A DNA stretch of 64,000 bases from Andrena cerasifolii (lineage: Eukaryota > Arthropoda > Insecta > Hymenoptera > Andrenidae). Location of the stretch: the NCBI RefSeq assembly GCF_050908995.1, contig NC_135130.1:7433001-7497000 (forward strand). The letters are read 5' to 3'. Every line of letters starts with the position of its first letter. The first letter of the stretch is position 1. The translations under genes and the position numbers were made by a program. The notes beneath the pieces were generated by a model, which had not been told where the DNA came from, did not search any database, and was given only the letters and a program-made list of their open reading frames with translations. Positions 48,701 to 59,360 of this stretch are shown in pieces.

Positions 48701-49331
48701 TTAAATGTTTTTTTTTAACATCATCTTGGTATTTTTGCGTTGCCTTTTGTATTTAAAATAAGAGCGAATTGCCTTCGGCGGAAGGTGGCGGAGGTTTAAT
48801 AATAAATTTTCTTTCTTTGTTCTTCAGTGCGTGGCCCTTCTGTTTGACGCGTTACGGCCCTGTTACCGCTTACACACTTATTACAACATCCATAGCTTCG
48901 CACCTGTGGAGACATACCCATGTGTGTAGACCTCGAATATTCCACGTCTCACGGTATGCTCCTTCTTCTTCTTTCTTTTCCGTGGCCGGTATCGACTTTC
49001 TCTTTCGATTTCACGTCCGATAACGCGTATCGGAGCCGGTAGAAAGCCAGCAGGAAGTTCGATTTAATGGTAGTAAAACGATGTTGACCCTTCGGTGCGA
49101 TATTCTTCCACTCCGCCGCTTTCTTTCTCCAGGCCGAACAGTGGGGATTCCATTACAGAATTACGTTTGTTTATCAATTATCAGTTCCTCAATGGCTCCC
49201 TCATTTTCATGTCGTATACAGCTGCAACTCGGAGTGTGAGAAATGAACGATGGGGGATGCAATCGTAAGAAGCTAATAAAAAAGAAACGGACGAAAGCTG
49301 GTGCGAAATTCTGAAAAAGTCTCGTGGAACA
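45713..49331. other. Intronic, no gene seen
   Basis: About 3.6 kb. 47230-47370 is rich in alternating CA/CG/TG steps (cacgcgtgtatgtacg), a sequence type prone to unusual helix forms, but no annotated function follows. Only short chance frames are present. Confidence 0.5.
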
Positions 49332-49335
49332 TTAA

Positions 49336-50024
49336 GGGGGTACTCTAGTGTAGATGGTAGAAATTTTTTTTTTTGCTTCATCTCGTAGCTTGTGGTGTGG
49401 CAATTATCTCTGCGAAGCGACTTTTTTAAATTCGAAATATTAGCAGAGATGTAGAGGTCTGTCTAATTGTCTGTAAAAACTTTAAACGCATTTTTCTCGA
49501 AACTGGGTTTTTCAAGACGGGCATATCTCGAAAACTACTGGACCGATTCAGTAGCTCTTTTGCATACACGTTCGCAACATTACTGGCTATGGTTGGAAGC
49601 TCCGGCGCGTTTCTATCTGGTAAAAGATTAATGTTACGGAAGGAAAGCAGACAAATTTTTAGTGAAAATTGAATAGTTTTACTAAAAGTGCTGCTATTCT
49701 GCAAATTTTTATTTTTAGAAGGCCTCCGTGGTTTCAACCATAGCGACAAACATAATAAAGACAATAAACCTTAGTTTTTCCATTTTGAATGACTAGAACA
49801 GTTCCCACATCAACGCCTGTCGAGAAAGAACTTTTTTTAACAAACTTGCGCCACCAATTTTATTTATGTATATGTGCGATAAAAAAGTTCAAGAAAATTC
49901 TGAGTGTTACTTCAAACATACCTTAATATGCAGGCAAAATGCCAGATAGTATAAACTTATAGTTTTTGTTAAATAAATTCCCGAAGGTGGCGTTGAAAAA
50001 GGGGCAGTTACACTAGAGTACCCC
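49336..50024. mobile_element. TTAA-type element with GGGGGTACTCTAGTGT ends
   Basis: The left end GGGGGTACTCTAGTGTAG follows TTAA (49332-49335). The right end, inverted, reads GGGGTACTCTAGTGTAAC and is followed by ATTA (50025-50028), a probable one-base decay of TTAA. Unlike the two fold-back elements with similar ends, the terminal inverted repeat here is only about 17-20 bp. The 689-bp interior has no transposase. Confidence 0.6.
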
Positions 50025-50028
50025 ATTA

Positions 50029-52059
50029 CTCTGAACTGTATCAGTCCAATCGAGCCCAAAAAATTATAATACACACTTCGAGCATTGTAGAATATGGAAC
50101 AGTCGCGATTTAGTGAGAAATGAAACGACAACATGTACCAAAAAAATCGGAAAGGTGTAAAATCCTGAGAAACGAGCTTTTTCACTAAAACAATAATACT
50201 TTTTTCATTTTTCCACTAATTTTCATACAGATTGTGGCTGATACTAATAACATATAGTCCTTTTAAAGAATATACAGTTTCATACTGTGCGTTTCGAAAA
50301 AGGTAATTATTTCGTGACCCGAAGATGGTCAATTGTGTAATAAAAAAAACCACGTTTCATTTAGAGAAATAACTATTTACTATTATTATAACGATACATC
50401 TAATTATTAAACGATTATTATTCTTATTTTTATTCATAAGAAAGTACTTTAACAATGAAAAGAATTGAATAATCCAGCCTTCTCCCGCGCGTTCAGCACA
50501 CATATACATTCTGTGCTCGTACTCATTATACACACATACAATTTCGTCAAGATCGTCGACATCTACTACGTTATCAGTGAAAAGAGACCCCGAACCGATT
50601 TACCGATTTACCGGTTTGCAATCCCTACTTGAAATCAAACGCCCCAATCGCGGCGATTCTCATCCCTCGCCGGGAATTGCGCGGCGAGGCGTCGTTCCAC
50701 GCGAGAAAACTCGTCCCCGTGAGAACTGGCCCCGCGACTGGTCAGCGCGCCGCCTCCCCTCTCGCCCCGTGGGGATGCAAATGCACAAGTGCAACCGCCG
50801 CGCAGCCGCGTTGCATCATTTAACGCTGGCTGACGCTCGTAGCCGCGACACCAGATATTCCAAGACGAAATAATAAACAGGGGAGGAGGGAGAGCCGCGC
50901 GGCTTGTCTTACTATCGTGGGGGGACTTGCCCCCGCCCCCCTGCACCCCGTCGATCGACCCGGACAATTATGGAAACCGCGACCGCCGCGCGAGTTCCTT
51001 CGTAAATAGTGAGCGCGAGGCGCGTATACGTACGTAAGGCGCGTACGCGAGTTCCCCGGGGCAGATCGTTGGCCTCCCGCGCGGAATCGTTACGTTTACG
51101 CTCGCGTACGCATCGTACCGTGGCGCGCGTAGCCCCCCGGTGCATCGCCGCGTCGTTGCACCGTGACGCATTCCGTGACGACCGCGGGCGAGTCTCCTAC
51201 GGCCATCGACGAGATATTACGTGCCCCTTCCTCCCCCCTTCGCCGAGACCCGTCTTGTTCTTGCGATGCTAGGCTCGCCACGCCGCTGTGTACAGGGTGT
51301 CGCTCCAAATAGAGCTCGAACTACTGATTCCGTGGAAGGAGGCACCCCGGGGAAGGTTTCTTTTGTGTCTCACGCCGCGGAATGTAAGTGGCTGGGAAGC
51401 GTGACTTTGCGCGTGATTTTGGGGGTTGGAGGATGTCTGGGAGGATGGAACCCTTGAAGCAAATGTGGAAATGTTCAGTTTGTGTAATTTGTAATGTCGC
51501 AAGCACCTGCTAGTGCTCCCCCAGTTTTCGGCACTTTTAGGGCAGAGGGTTAAGTCTTTGCTGATTTTTTTGTTGGATACTGTTGAAGGGAAAGTTGAAA
51601 GTGTGTTGTAATTTTGTAAGTGCATATTTCTGGCGAGTGAAATTGGTAGCTTCCCTCGCGATAATAATAATCGTGGTTTTTTTGGAGCCAGAGGGTTGGA
51701 GGACGGTTATGGAGTTGTTTAGTTGGATTAATTCGACGGCGTTTATGCACACGGGTTATGAGACACGTAGTTGATGCGCCTTCGCGAGAGACGCACGATA
51801 GCCCAGGCAAGGAATCAGCATATTCGTTGTTCGCGTTGAGTACTTTATCGTTTTACGAGCGGGCAACATGGCGCCTCTAACATTTCGTAATCCATTGTAA
51901 ACTGCTGGAAGCGTCTCTAAATAAGTGTCGTTCTAAATATGGATTATACTACTGAGTTCTGAGAACTAATAGTGCTGGGTAACGTTTCTCCATTTTACCA
52001 TAAAATCGCACCAGCTAATAGTGATATTCTTAGTTTCATTGTGTAAATAAAAATCTACT
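50029..52059. other. Intronic, CpG island-like block
   Basis: About 2 kb. 50640-51260 is among the most CpG-dense stretches in the window (gcgcgtacgcgag, ggcgaggcgtcgtt). It could be an internal promoter or enhancer of the cyclin D gene, but no splice-linked exon or recognisable protein was found. Confidence 0.45.
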
Positions 52060-52445
52060 TTTCTGAACAAGTTTCTTTTCTAAACAAAAATCTACTTTTC
52101 TAAACAAGTTTCTTTTTTAAACAAAAATTTATTTTTCTAAACAAGTTTCTTCTCTAAATAAAAATCTACTTTTCTGAACAAGTTTCTTTTCTAAACAAAA
52201 AACTACTTTTCTAAACAAGTTTATTTTCTAAACAAAAATCTACTTTTCTAAACAAGTTTATTTTCTAAACAAAAATCTACTTTTCTAAAGAAAAATCTAC
52301 TGTTCCAAATAAAAATTCACTTTTCTAAACGAAAATCTACTTTTCTAAAGAAAAATCTACTTTTCCAAACAAAAATTCACTTTTCTAAACAAAAATTTAC
52401 TTTTCTAAACAAGTTTCTTTTCTAAACAAAGCAATCTACTTTTTT
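52060..52445. repeat. Imperfect 20/37-bp tandem array
   Basis: Repeats of ctacttttctaaacaagttt and cttttctaaacaaaaat alternate to give a unit of about 37 bp, with shorter units of about 20 bp (tctacttttctaaagaaaaa) toward the right. Copies vary by substitution and length. Confidence 0.85.
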
Positions 52446-54043
52446 CTAATTAAAGGGGGAGAAATCTTGACTGTGTTATTATTTTCTGAAATCAATTGTT
52501 CACGTGCTGCTTCAAATGCTACACGCCCTGGGACACCTTGTATAGCAGCAATCTTCTAAATCGCTGATGCTTTTACTCGAGTCTAACGATAATGCTCACC
52601 ACTATGGAAGCAGTCTCCTTGTCTTTTTTTTCGTGTCGCCCGTTTCTAGCACCGCGACGACGTCAGCTGAATTTTACGCCTTGGAGAGTTTAATGATCAA
52701 TGTGATTTATAGTGATTTTCTTGCATGCAACATGCCTCTGTGCAACTTTTTCTTCTTTTCCTTGCTACTTTTACATTAATGGCGAGTCTCCCCCTTCCCT
52801 TCAGCGAGGTAACAATTTCTATTTCTTCCAACAGAATCTATCGATCCTTCAGATACTTCATTTCATTTTGAGTGCTTTATTTTCGAAAATTCAACGATCA
52901 AAAGTTATATATATTTAAAAGTTTAGCTGTTGCTAATATTACTTCTGTCTAAGACATTATATTATGAAAGAATATTAAATTTGGATCTCTTACAAACTCC
53001 CATCGCCAATTTTATTGATCAAACTCTCAAAAATAATATTGCAGTATAGGAGAAAATTACGTGGCCTATTCCTGGGGACACCTAATAAAAATAAAAGCAT
53101 TAACTATCAGCTGAATTTTAATCACATAATTCGAATCTCCCAGAGCAAAGTTTCATTTCTCTTCTAATAGGCATGCAATGCCTCACATATGGCTGATACC
53201 GATCACTAGCAACACCTGCATCACTTCTGCATTAATTCATTCAACATCCCCCTTACTTTCACAAAAGCTAATATTTTAAACTCCTGCCGTACGAAATCCC
53301 CCTCTGAAATACTCAACATTTCCCAAATAACAAGTCTTACTGGACGAAATAAAATTGAAACTTCCCGCAAAGGATTCCCTTAGTTCATTATTTTATAACC
53401 CAGGATAAATTGTTTCCGTCGTGCCCTGCGATAAATACGTTATTCATAGAGGTTTTCTACGAACTGTCGACCGCGAGGCCACTCGAGGATCGACTCCTGG
53501 TCGGATAAAAATCGCGCCTATACCACTGCGCGGCCCCTCATCTTTGTTTCATTCACTTGGCGCTGCGTGTCGTGTTACGAGCGTGCACGCACGCACTCGA
53601 CTGTGAAGCTCCACCCCCTCAAGGATGAGAGGTCGATCTAGGAGGTGAGGCAAGAAGAAAGGAGATAAGATTTAAAGGCGGCGAAAGAGAAACACGGAGA
53701 AAGGAATTCTCGCTTCGGACACCGTCCTCAGTTTCGTCTATCGCTTGCTTCCCATTAGGATTCCCTTTCCAATATCGGCAAAAAAAATCTCGCTCCGAGT
53801 GACCACGCCGTCGGTATTCATTGTCCCGAACCAAGTGCCAAAAGAGAAAGCGCGCACGATTTCGAAATTCGCCGAATCCAACCGATAATCGAGAAACCCT
53901 GCGGAGGAGAATCAATCACGCGGTGAGAAAGAATAATTCATTTTCACTGGGTTCGCCATAAGTAGGTTTATCGCAATGTTCCGCGATGAGCGATATTCAT
54001 AATTCTACGAGAAAGTCACCTAAAATTACCAGACTCCACAGAG
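52446..54043. other. Intronic, no gene seen
   Basis: About 1.6 kb with short chance frames only. No repeat or regulatory element is recognised. Confidence 0.5.
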
Positions 54044-54950
54044 AAGGGCTGCAACGAATAATCGAATAATCTTAGTATTTGAATTTGAGATTCGAATAAT
54101 CCTAAATATTTGAATACTCGAATACTCCTAAATATTCGAATACTAGAATACTCCTGATTATTCGAATACTCGAATACTTCTGATTATTCGAATACTCGAA
54201 TACTCCGAAATATTCGAATACTCCTAAATACTCGAATACTCCTAAATACTCGAATACTCCGAAATATTCGAATACTCCTAAATATTCGAATACTACTAAA
54301 TAGTCGAATACTCCTAAATAGTCGAATAATCCTAAATACTTCAATACTCCTGATGATTCGAATACTTGAATACTCCTAAATATTCGAATACTCGAATACT
54401 ACTCCTTAATATTCTAATACTCGAATACTACTCCTAAATATTCGAATACTCGAATACTACTCCTAAATATTCGAATACTCGAATACTACTCCTAAATATT
54501 CGAATACTCGAATACTACTCCTAAATATTCGAATACTGGAATACTACTCCTAAATATTCGAATACTCGAATACTACTCCTAAATATTCGAATACTCGAAT
54601 ACTACTCCTAAATATTCGAATACTCGAATACTACTCCTAAATATTCGAATACTCGAATACTACTCCTAAATATTCGAATACTCGAATACTACTCCTAAAT
54701 ATTCGAATACTCGAATACTACTCCTAAATATTCGAATACTCGAATACTACTCCTAAATATTCGAATACTCGAATACTACTCCTAAATATTCGAATACTCG
54801 AATACTACTCCTAAATATTCGAATACTCGAATACTACTTCTAAATATTCGAATACTCGAATACTACTCCTAAATATTCGAATACTCGAATACTACTCCTA
54901 AATATTCGAATACTCGAATACTCCTAAATATTCGAATAACTACAGCTCTA
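54044..54950. mobile_element. hAT-like MITE expanded into a 29-bp minisatellite
   Basis: The ends read AAGGGCTGCAACGAATAATC and, inverted, TAGAGCTGTAGTTATTCG, related termini of a hAT-like element. The flanks ccacagag (54036-54043) and ccccagat (54951-54958) agree at 6 of 8 positions. Almost all of the interior is tandem repeat: irregular 14-28-bp units to about 54390, then nearly uniform 29-bp units (attcgaatactcgaatacta plus ctcctaaat) to about 54930. The same family occurs at 58784-59360. Minus-strand frames through it are repeat artefacts. Confidence 0.7.
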
Positions 54951-54958
54951 CCCCAGAT

Positions 54959-56972
54959 CGTGAATTGACTTGCTCCTTCGATTCTAATTGCCACCGATCG
55001 TTATCGAATCCGAGATCTACGCCCAAGTGTATCGAGCGTTATTGGTAGCCGCGTCTAGAGGCGGCGATAATTCATTAAAAGCCAAGCGGATGAGCGGCTC
55101 TTTATTTGGCGCGACGACGCGAGGCCCGCGTTACAGGCGCGTTTCGTAAGACAGTTTCGCAGCCTTGAGCAGCGTACCCACCGAATTCAATGGGACTTTT
55201 AATCAAGCCGAAGGACGCGTAGTACTCCACGTAGTATAGCCGCCGTCTAATTTCATGGTCGAGAGAAAACGAGGGTACTACGACGTACTCGAGCGAGCAG
55301 CGCATCCGCCGGGCGAAAAGGAAACGGAGAGCGTACGTGCACGTTGCTACGTTTACACACGGTACACGCGGAGGAAATGAGCGTGTACAGCATGGTGAAC
55401 CATGCGTAGTTAAATGGCTCTCCCCTCCCCCCCGTCTTTGGATCACGCGGGGGTACGCTCGGTGCACGAAGTGAGCAACGTGGCGAGAGATATACAGAGC
55501 ATCGAGTGTTTGTGCAAATTGTAAAATGGACCCTTGATTTTCTTTTTTTTTTAGCAACAATGAATGGTGCACCGATGTGCAGTAAGGTATTTAATACGAG
55601 CGATATCCATCGAAAGTACATGTTGGCTCTAGTGTCCCCGAATGTTTGCCCTTATAAGGAACTAATAAAACGTGCTTCGCTGCGGTAGCATAATTCGAAG
55701 GAATTACTTTTATATCTGTTTCTTTTCTATATCTGTAATTTTTTATGTAATTTTTGTAAAGTGAAGTTTTTGTTTGTGCATTTGTTGGTTTTAGGGATTT
55801 GCGCGGGTAACCTTTGTAAGTGAAAACCAAGTTGATATTTAATAGAGCCTAGGAGATATTAAGGAATCCGAGATTTGTAAAGTTACATTGTAAATTTGGG
55901 TGAAATTGACCCAATATCATATATTTACGGGAAACGAACATACAAAAATGAAACTCAGTTTACTTAATTATTACGGTTGAATATTTTAAGAACTTATAAA
56001 ATTTCTATAAAATTTTTTAAAAAATTATTATTCATTATTGACGGTTATTATTTATTGAAAGAAGTTATTTGCTTCGTGTGGAGTTTCATTCCACATAATA
56101 CATTAGTAAAGGAGGAATGAGGATTCGTGACTCGATTTTGGATCAAAATGACCAAATTTCCGTACAAGGGTTAAACATTCAGGGGTTCTGCCTACCTGTG
56201 AGGTCTGAAAAAGACACGTACATTCGGGAATTTTTGGGGGAAAAACTTGAAGGCTTTTCAATCCAACCTTTCTATATTCGAAAGTGTACATGTTAAACTA
56301 CTTGTAGTAATTTTTGCGATAGCAAATATAAATAAATAAAATAAATATCAGCGATCTCCCCGCAGCGATTTTTTCCAGTAGTTAGAGGTGACCACTAATT
56401 TCGACCTGGTTCATCCGAAACAAAAAATTCGCGGGAATTTAGTTATTACATACCTACATTATCTATTCCTTAATCGTTCATTATCTCGAAAAACTAATTT
56501 GCTACAAAATGGCGGCTTCTCATAGGAGAAATATCGATTTTCGTCACAGAATCGCTCTCATTTTTCATCAGACCTTATAGATAGGCGTAATCCCTCCAGG
56601 GGCACTGTTTGAAGCCTTGCGCCACTCAAAGTGTTTGATATACGAAGTAGATGGCACATATTACCGTATCACCACACTAAAGAAGGAGGATACATAAGAT
56701 ATCCTTTACACAGACTCGAGCCTAGTGCATAAGACACCCTCCTCACGCCCACCCTCCCTAAAAGCAGTCACATACCCCAGCATTATCTGTATCTCTACTA
56801 TTTCGAGCGTGAGAGAGGCCCCTGCACGAGCCCATGCATCACTCACGATGCGATTATAACCTTATCTACGTCATCTCGTGTGTACATCATCGACCCACCC
56901 CCCACCGTCCGAGTCACAGATAAATTTGAGGGTGACCACCTCTAAACCCGCCCTATCTGGTGACTGTTGCAG
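54959..56972. other. 3' part of intron 2, no gene seen
   Basis: About 2 kb leading to the exon 3 acceptor. 55040-55500 is CpG-rich. A possible diverged TTAACCC-type element spans roughly 55809-56172: taacctttgtaag at its left and, inverted, TTAACCCTTGTACGG at its right. The rest is AT-rich. No other exon is seen. Confidence 0.45.
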
Positions 56973-57135
56973 AGGTGGGAACAGCTGGTCGTCTCGAAGC
57001 TGAAATGGGAATTGTCCGCGGTAACGCCCGGTGACTTCCTGATGCACATCCTGAGCAGACTGCCGGTACCGCGTACCTGGGACCCGGCGATGGTCAGGAG
57101 GCACGCGCAGACCTTCATCGCCCTCAGCGCCAGAG
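56973..57135 (+). CDS. CycD: Cyclin D, coding exon 3 (residues 139-192)
   Basis: Third coding exon, completing the first cyclin fold and opening the second. It begins RWEQLVVSKLKWELSAVTPG and continues through DFLMHILSRLP to HAQTFIALSAR, matching the D-cyclin pattern (KLKWxLxxxTPxDFxxHxL, HAQTFxAL). The acceptor is GTTGCAG, read phase 0 from exon 2; the donor is GTGAGA at 57136, phase 1 (163 nt). Human CCND1 exon 3 is 160 nt as I recall it. The extra codon falls in the variable PVPRTWDPAM stretch, away from conserved positions. The following exon(s), carrying the rest of the second fold and the regulatory C-terminus, are not in the window, so this gene is partial at its 3' end. Confidence 0.95.
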
Positions 57136-58783
57136 GTGAGAAACGATTCGGATTACCGAAATACGTATTTATGTGCACTGCGAACAATTTGAGGGAGCCC
57201 GAGGTAAATGGCCCACGTCGATAATCCTGGGGCGAGGAGAAATCGAGGTTTCCCTGCATATAACTTCAGATCTACTTGGTCTTTGGCTTCTCGGAATTGG
57301 AGCCGGGTGTAAATAGCGACTGGAAATAGAGAAGTTCAGGCTTCGTTTGACTCAGTTTAGGTCAGTTCGATCTTTGGGTTCAGGGGGTGCTTGGGAAATC
57401 GGGGGAGAGACCATTCTCAAGATGGTAATCAGTGTGGATTAGTAAATTATTGGACCGCGGTGTAAATGGAGATTAGAGGCAGGATAATTTAGCTTCCTTT
57501 GGATTTAGTTAATTAATGGAAAAGTCGTTCTGAAGTTGATAGTCACTGGAGAATAATTGCTTAATGATTGACAGTAGGTAGATAGAGAATTCAGTTTAAA
57601 TCCATGTCAGAAACGGAAACATTTTGCCTAGAAATAAAATTGTGATCACATTCATATTAATTCTGAAATTAGTACACGCGAATTGCAGACGTCATTTTTT
57701 TTTAAATATTGTCATTTTCTTCTTGTGGTGTGTTACGTTAGAACCCTGCTGCTGGTATCAACGCTCTACTACCAGTTAACGTGCGAGAATTCTGAATTTT
57801 TCTTGAACGAAGTAATGCGGCCGGTTAGCCAGTCATTCTTCATTCATAGTTGATCGTTGCCGCGTGTTTATTAGCATCGAATGGTTAAATATAACCGGGC
57901 GCAGATAATGGAACGAATGTCTCGGGAATCGTCGCGACGGGTTTGTTAAAAATACCAATTATTCAACAGCCACTGTCATAAATACCCGTCGTAAACTGTT
58001 CGAATGGAAATTACAATTCGTTCTACTTTTCTCGCTTGCGAAATCATGTTATGCAACCGCCGCGATAAGAATAATTAACGATGAAAGGAATTTATGCATG
58101 AAAGTTATGCAGTAGGACGTCGCATCGATTTCGAACTGACTGAATGAAAACAAAGACAAAGAAAAATGCTCGCATTGTACCAACGAAATCCTCTCTGTGT
58201 TCTATTTTTAATTACTGCACCCCGTCGTTTAAGAAAAAAAATATAAAAAAGGGTAGCACTCGTCATGTTCTTTTTAAAGTAATTACACACTTCAAAGGGT
58301 CGGTTCTAATTAGATACCATGGAAACTAATGATCGCTCGTTAAAAGGTTTAATTATCGCTCGAATCATATGTTAGGTGTCTATAATTATTTCCTTTCCTC
58401 ATTATACAGCATCAGAAGAGCATAGCTTTTCTCTTAAAATTTAATTCGCGCTATAGTAGCTTCTTTCTTGTGTTTGGGGAACAGAGGGGGTGCCATTATA
58501 GTATCGGATCGACACTTCTGTTCTCAAATGAAGAAATGAACGTCTCTTCAATATCCTCTGCAACCTGCTGCTCCCCACTTTGCCAAAAAGTCTCCAGCTT
58601 CCGCGATTCATCTTCTTTTTCTCAAATCACATTGTTACAATTTCGCTATTGAAAACTGTTAGAATCCTGCCACTAATAGCCCCAAACGAACGTAATATCC
58701 CAGCTAAATATGTAAATCACCTTCTATTCCCAAAGGAAGAAATCCATATCCCTCTAAAATTCCACTTCAACCTGCTTCCATTC

Positions 58784-59360
58784 TGGGGCTGTTACGAATA
58801 TTCGATTATTCTAAGTATTTGAATATTCGAATACCAAAGAATTCGAATACCAAAGAATTCGAATACCAAAGAATTCGAATACCAAAGAATTCGAATACTA
58901 AAGAATTCGAATACCAAAGAATTCGAATACCAAAGAATTCTAATATTCTAAGTATTCGAATACCAAAGAATTCGAATACCAAAGAATTCGAATACCAAAG
59001 AATTCGAATACTAAAGAATTCGAATACCAAAGAATTCGAATACCAAAGAATTCGAATACTAAAGAATTAGCATACCAAAGAATTCGAATACCAAAGAATT
59101 CGAATACCAAAGAATTCGAATACTAAAGAATTCGAATACTAAAGAATTCGGATACCAAAGAATTCTAATATTCTAAGTATTCGAATACCAAAGAATTCGA
59201 ATACCAAAGAATTCGAATATTCTAAGTATTCGAATACCAAAGAATTCAAATATTCTAAGTATTCGAATACCAAATAATTCGAATATTCTAAGTATTCGAG
59301 TACCAGAAAATTCGAATATTTCAATTATTCAAAGAATTTATTCGAATATTTACAACTCTA
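58784..59360. mobile_element. hAT-like MITE expanded into a 16-bp minisatellite
   Basis: The left flank region ggggctgttacgaatattcg and the right end (inverted, TAGAGTTGTAAATATTCGAA) match the termini of the element at 54044-54950. The flanking 8-mers ttccattc (58776-58783) and cttcattc (59361-59368) agree at 6 of 8 positions, both differences being C/T. The interior is mostly the 16-bp unit aattcgaataccaaag, broken by tctaatattctaagtattcg blocks. Several frames stay open on both strands because of the 48-bp (3 x 16) periodicity. Confidence 0.7.

Larger units (their letters stand above)
21318..56972 (+). other. Cyclin D intron 2 (35,655 bp)
   Basis: Bounded by donor GTAAGT at 21318 and acceptor TGTTGCAG ending 56972, phase 0. 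It contains most of the repeats listed: hAT-like 22021-22258, the 9-bp array at 23532, mariner-like 23852-24310, TTAA elements at 25453-27451 and 34282, the 15/16-bp array at 36960, the 43-bp satellite at 39590, the fold-back element at 49336, and the arrays at 52060 and 54044. It also has CpG-dense blocks (31750-32260, 43250-44120, 50640-51260). No splice-linked exon of another gene was found on either strand. Confidence 0.85.

Noticed and set aside
54390..54930. CRISPR-like look of regular 29-bp repeats
   Set aside because: There are no unique spacers; units are contiguous tandem copies in a eukaryotic intron. The same applies to the 43-bp array at 39590.
58806..59070. Repetitive frames on both strands
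   Set aside because: Artefact of the 16-bp array inside the hAT-like element.
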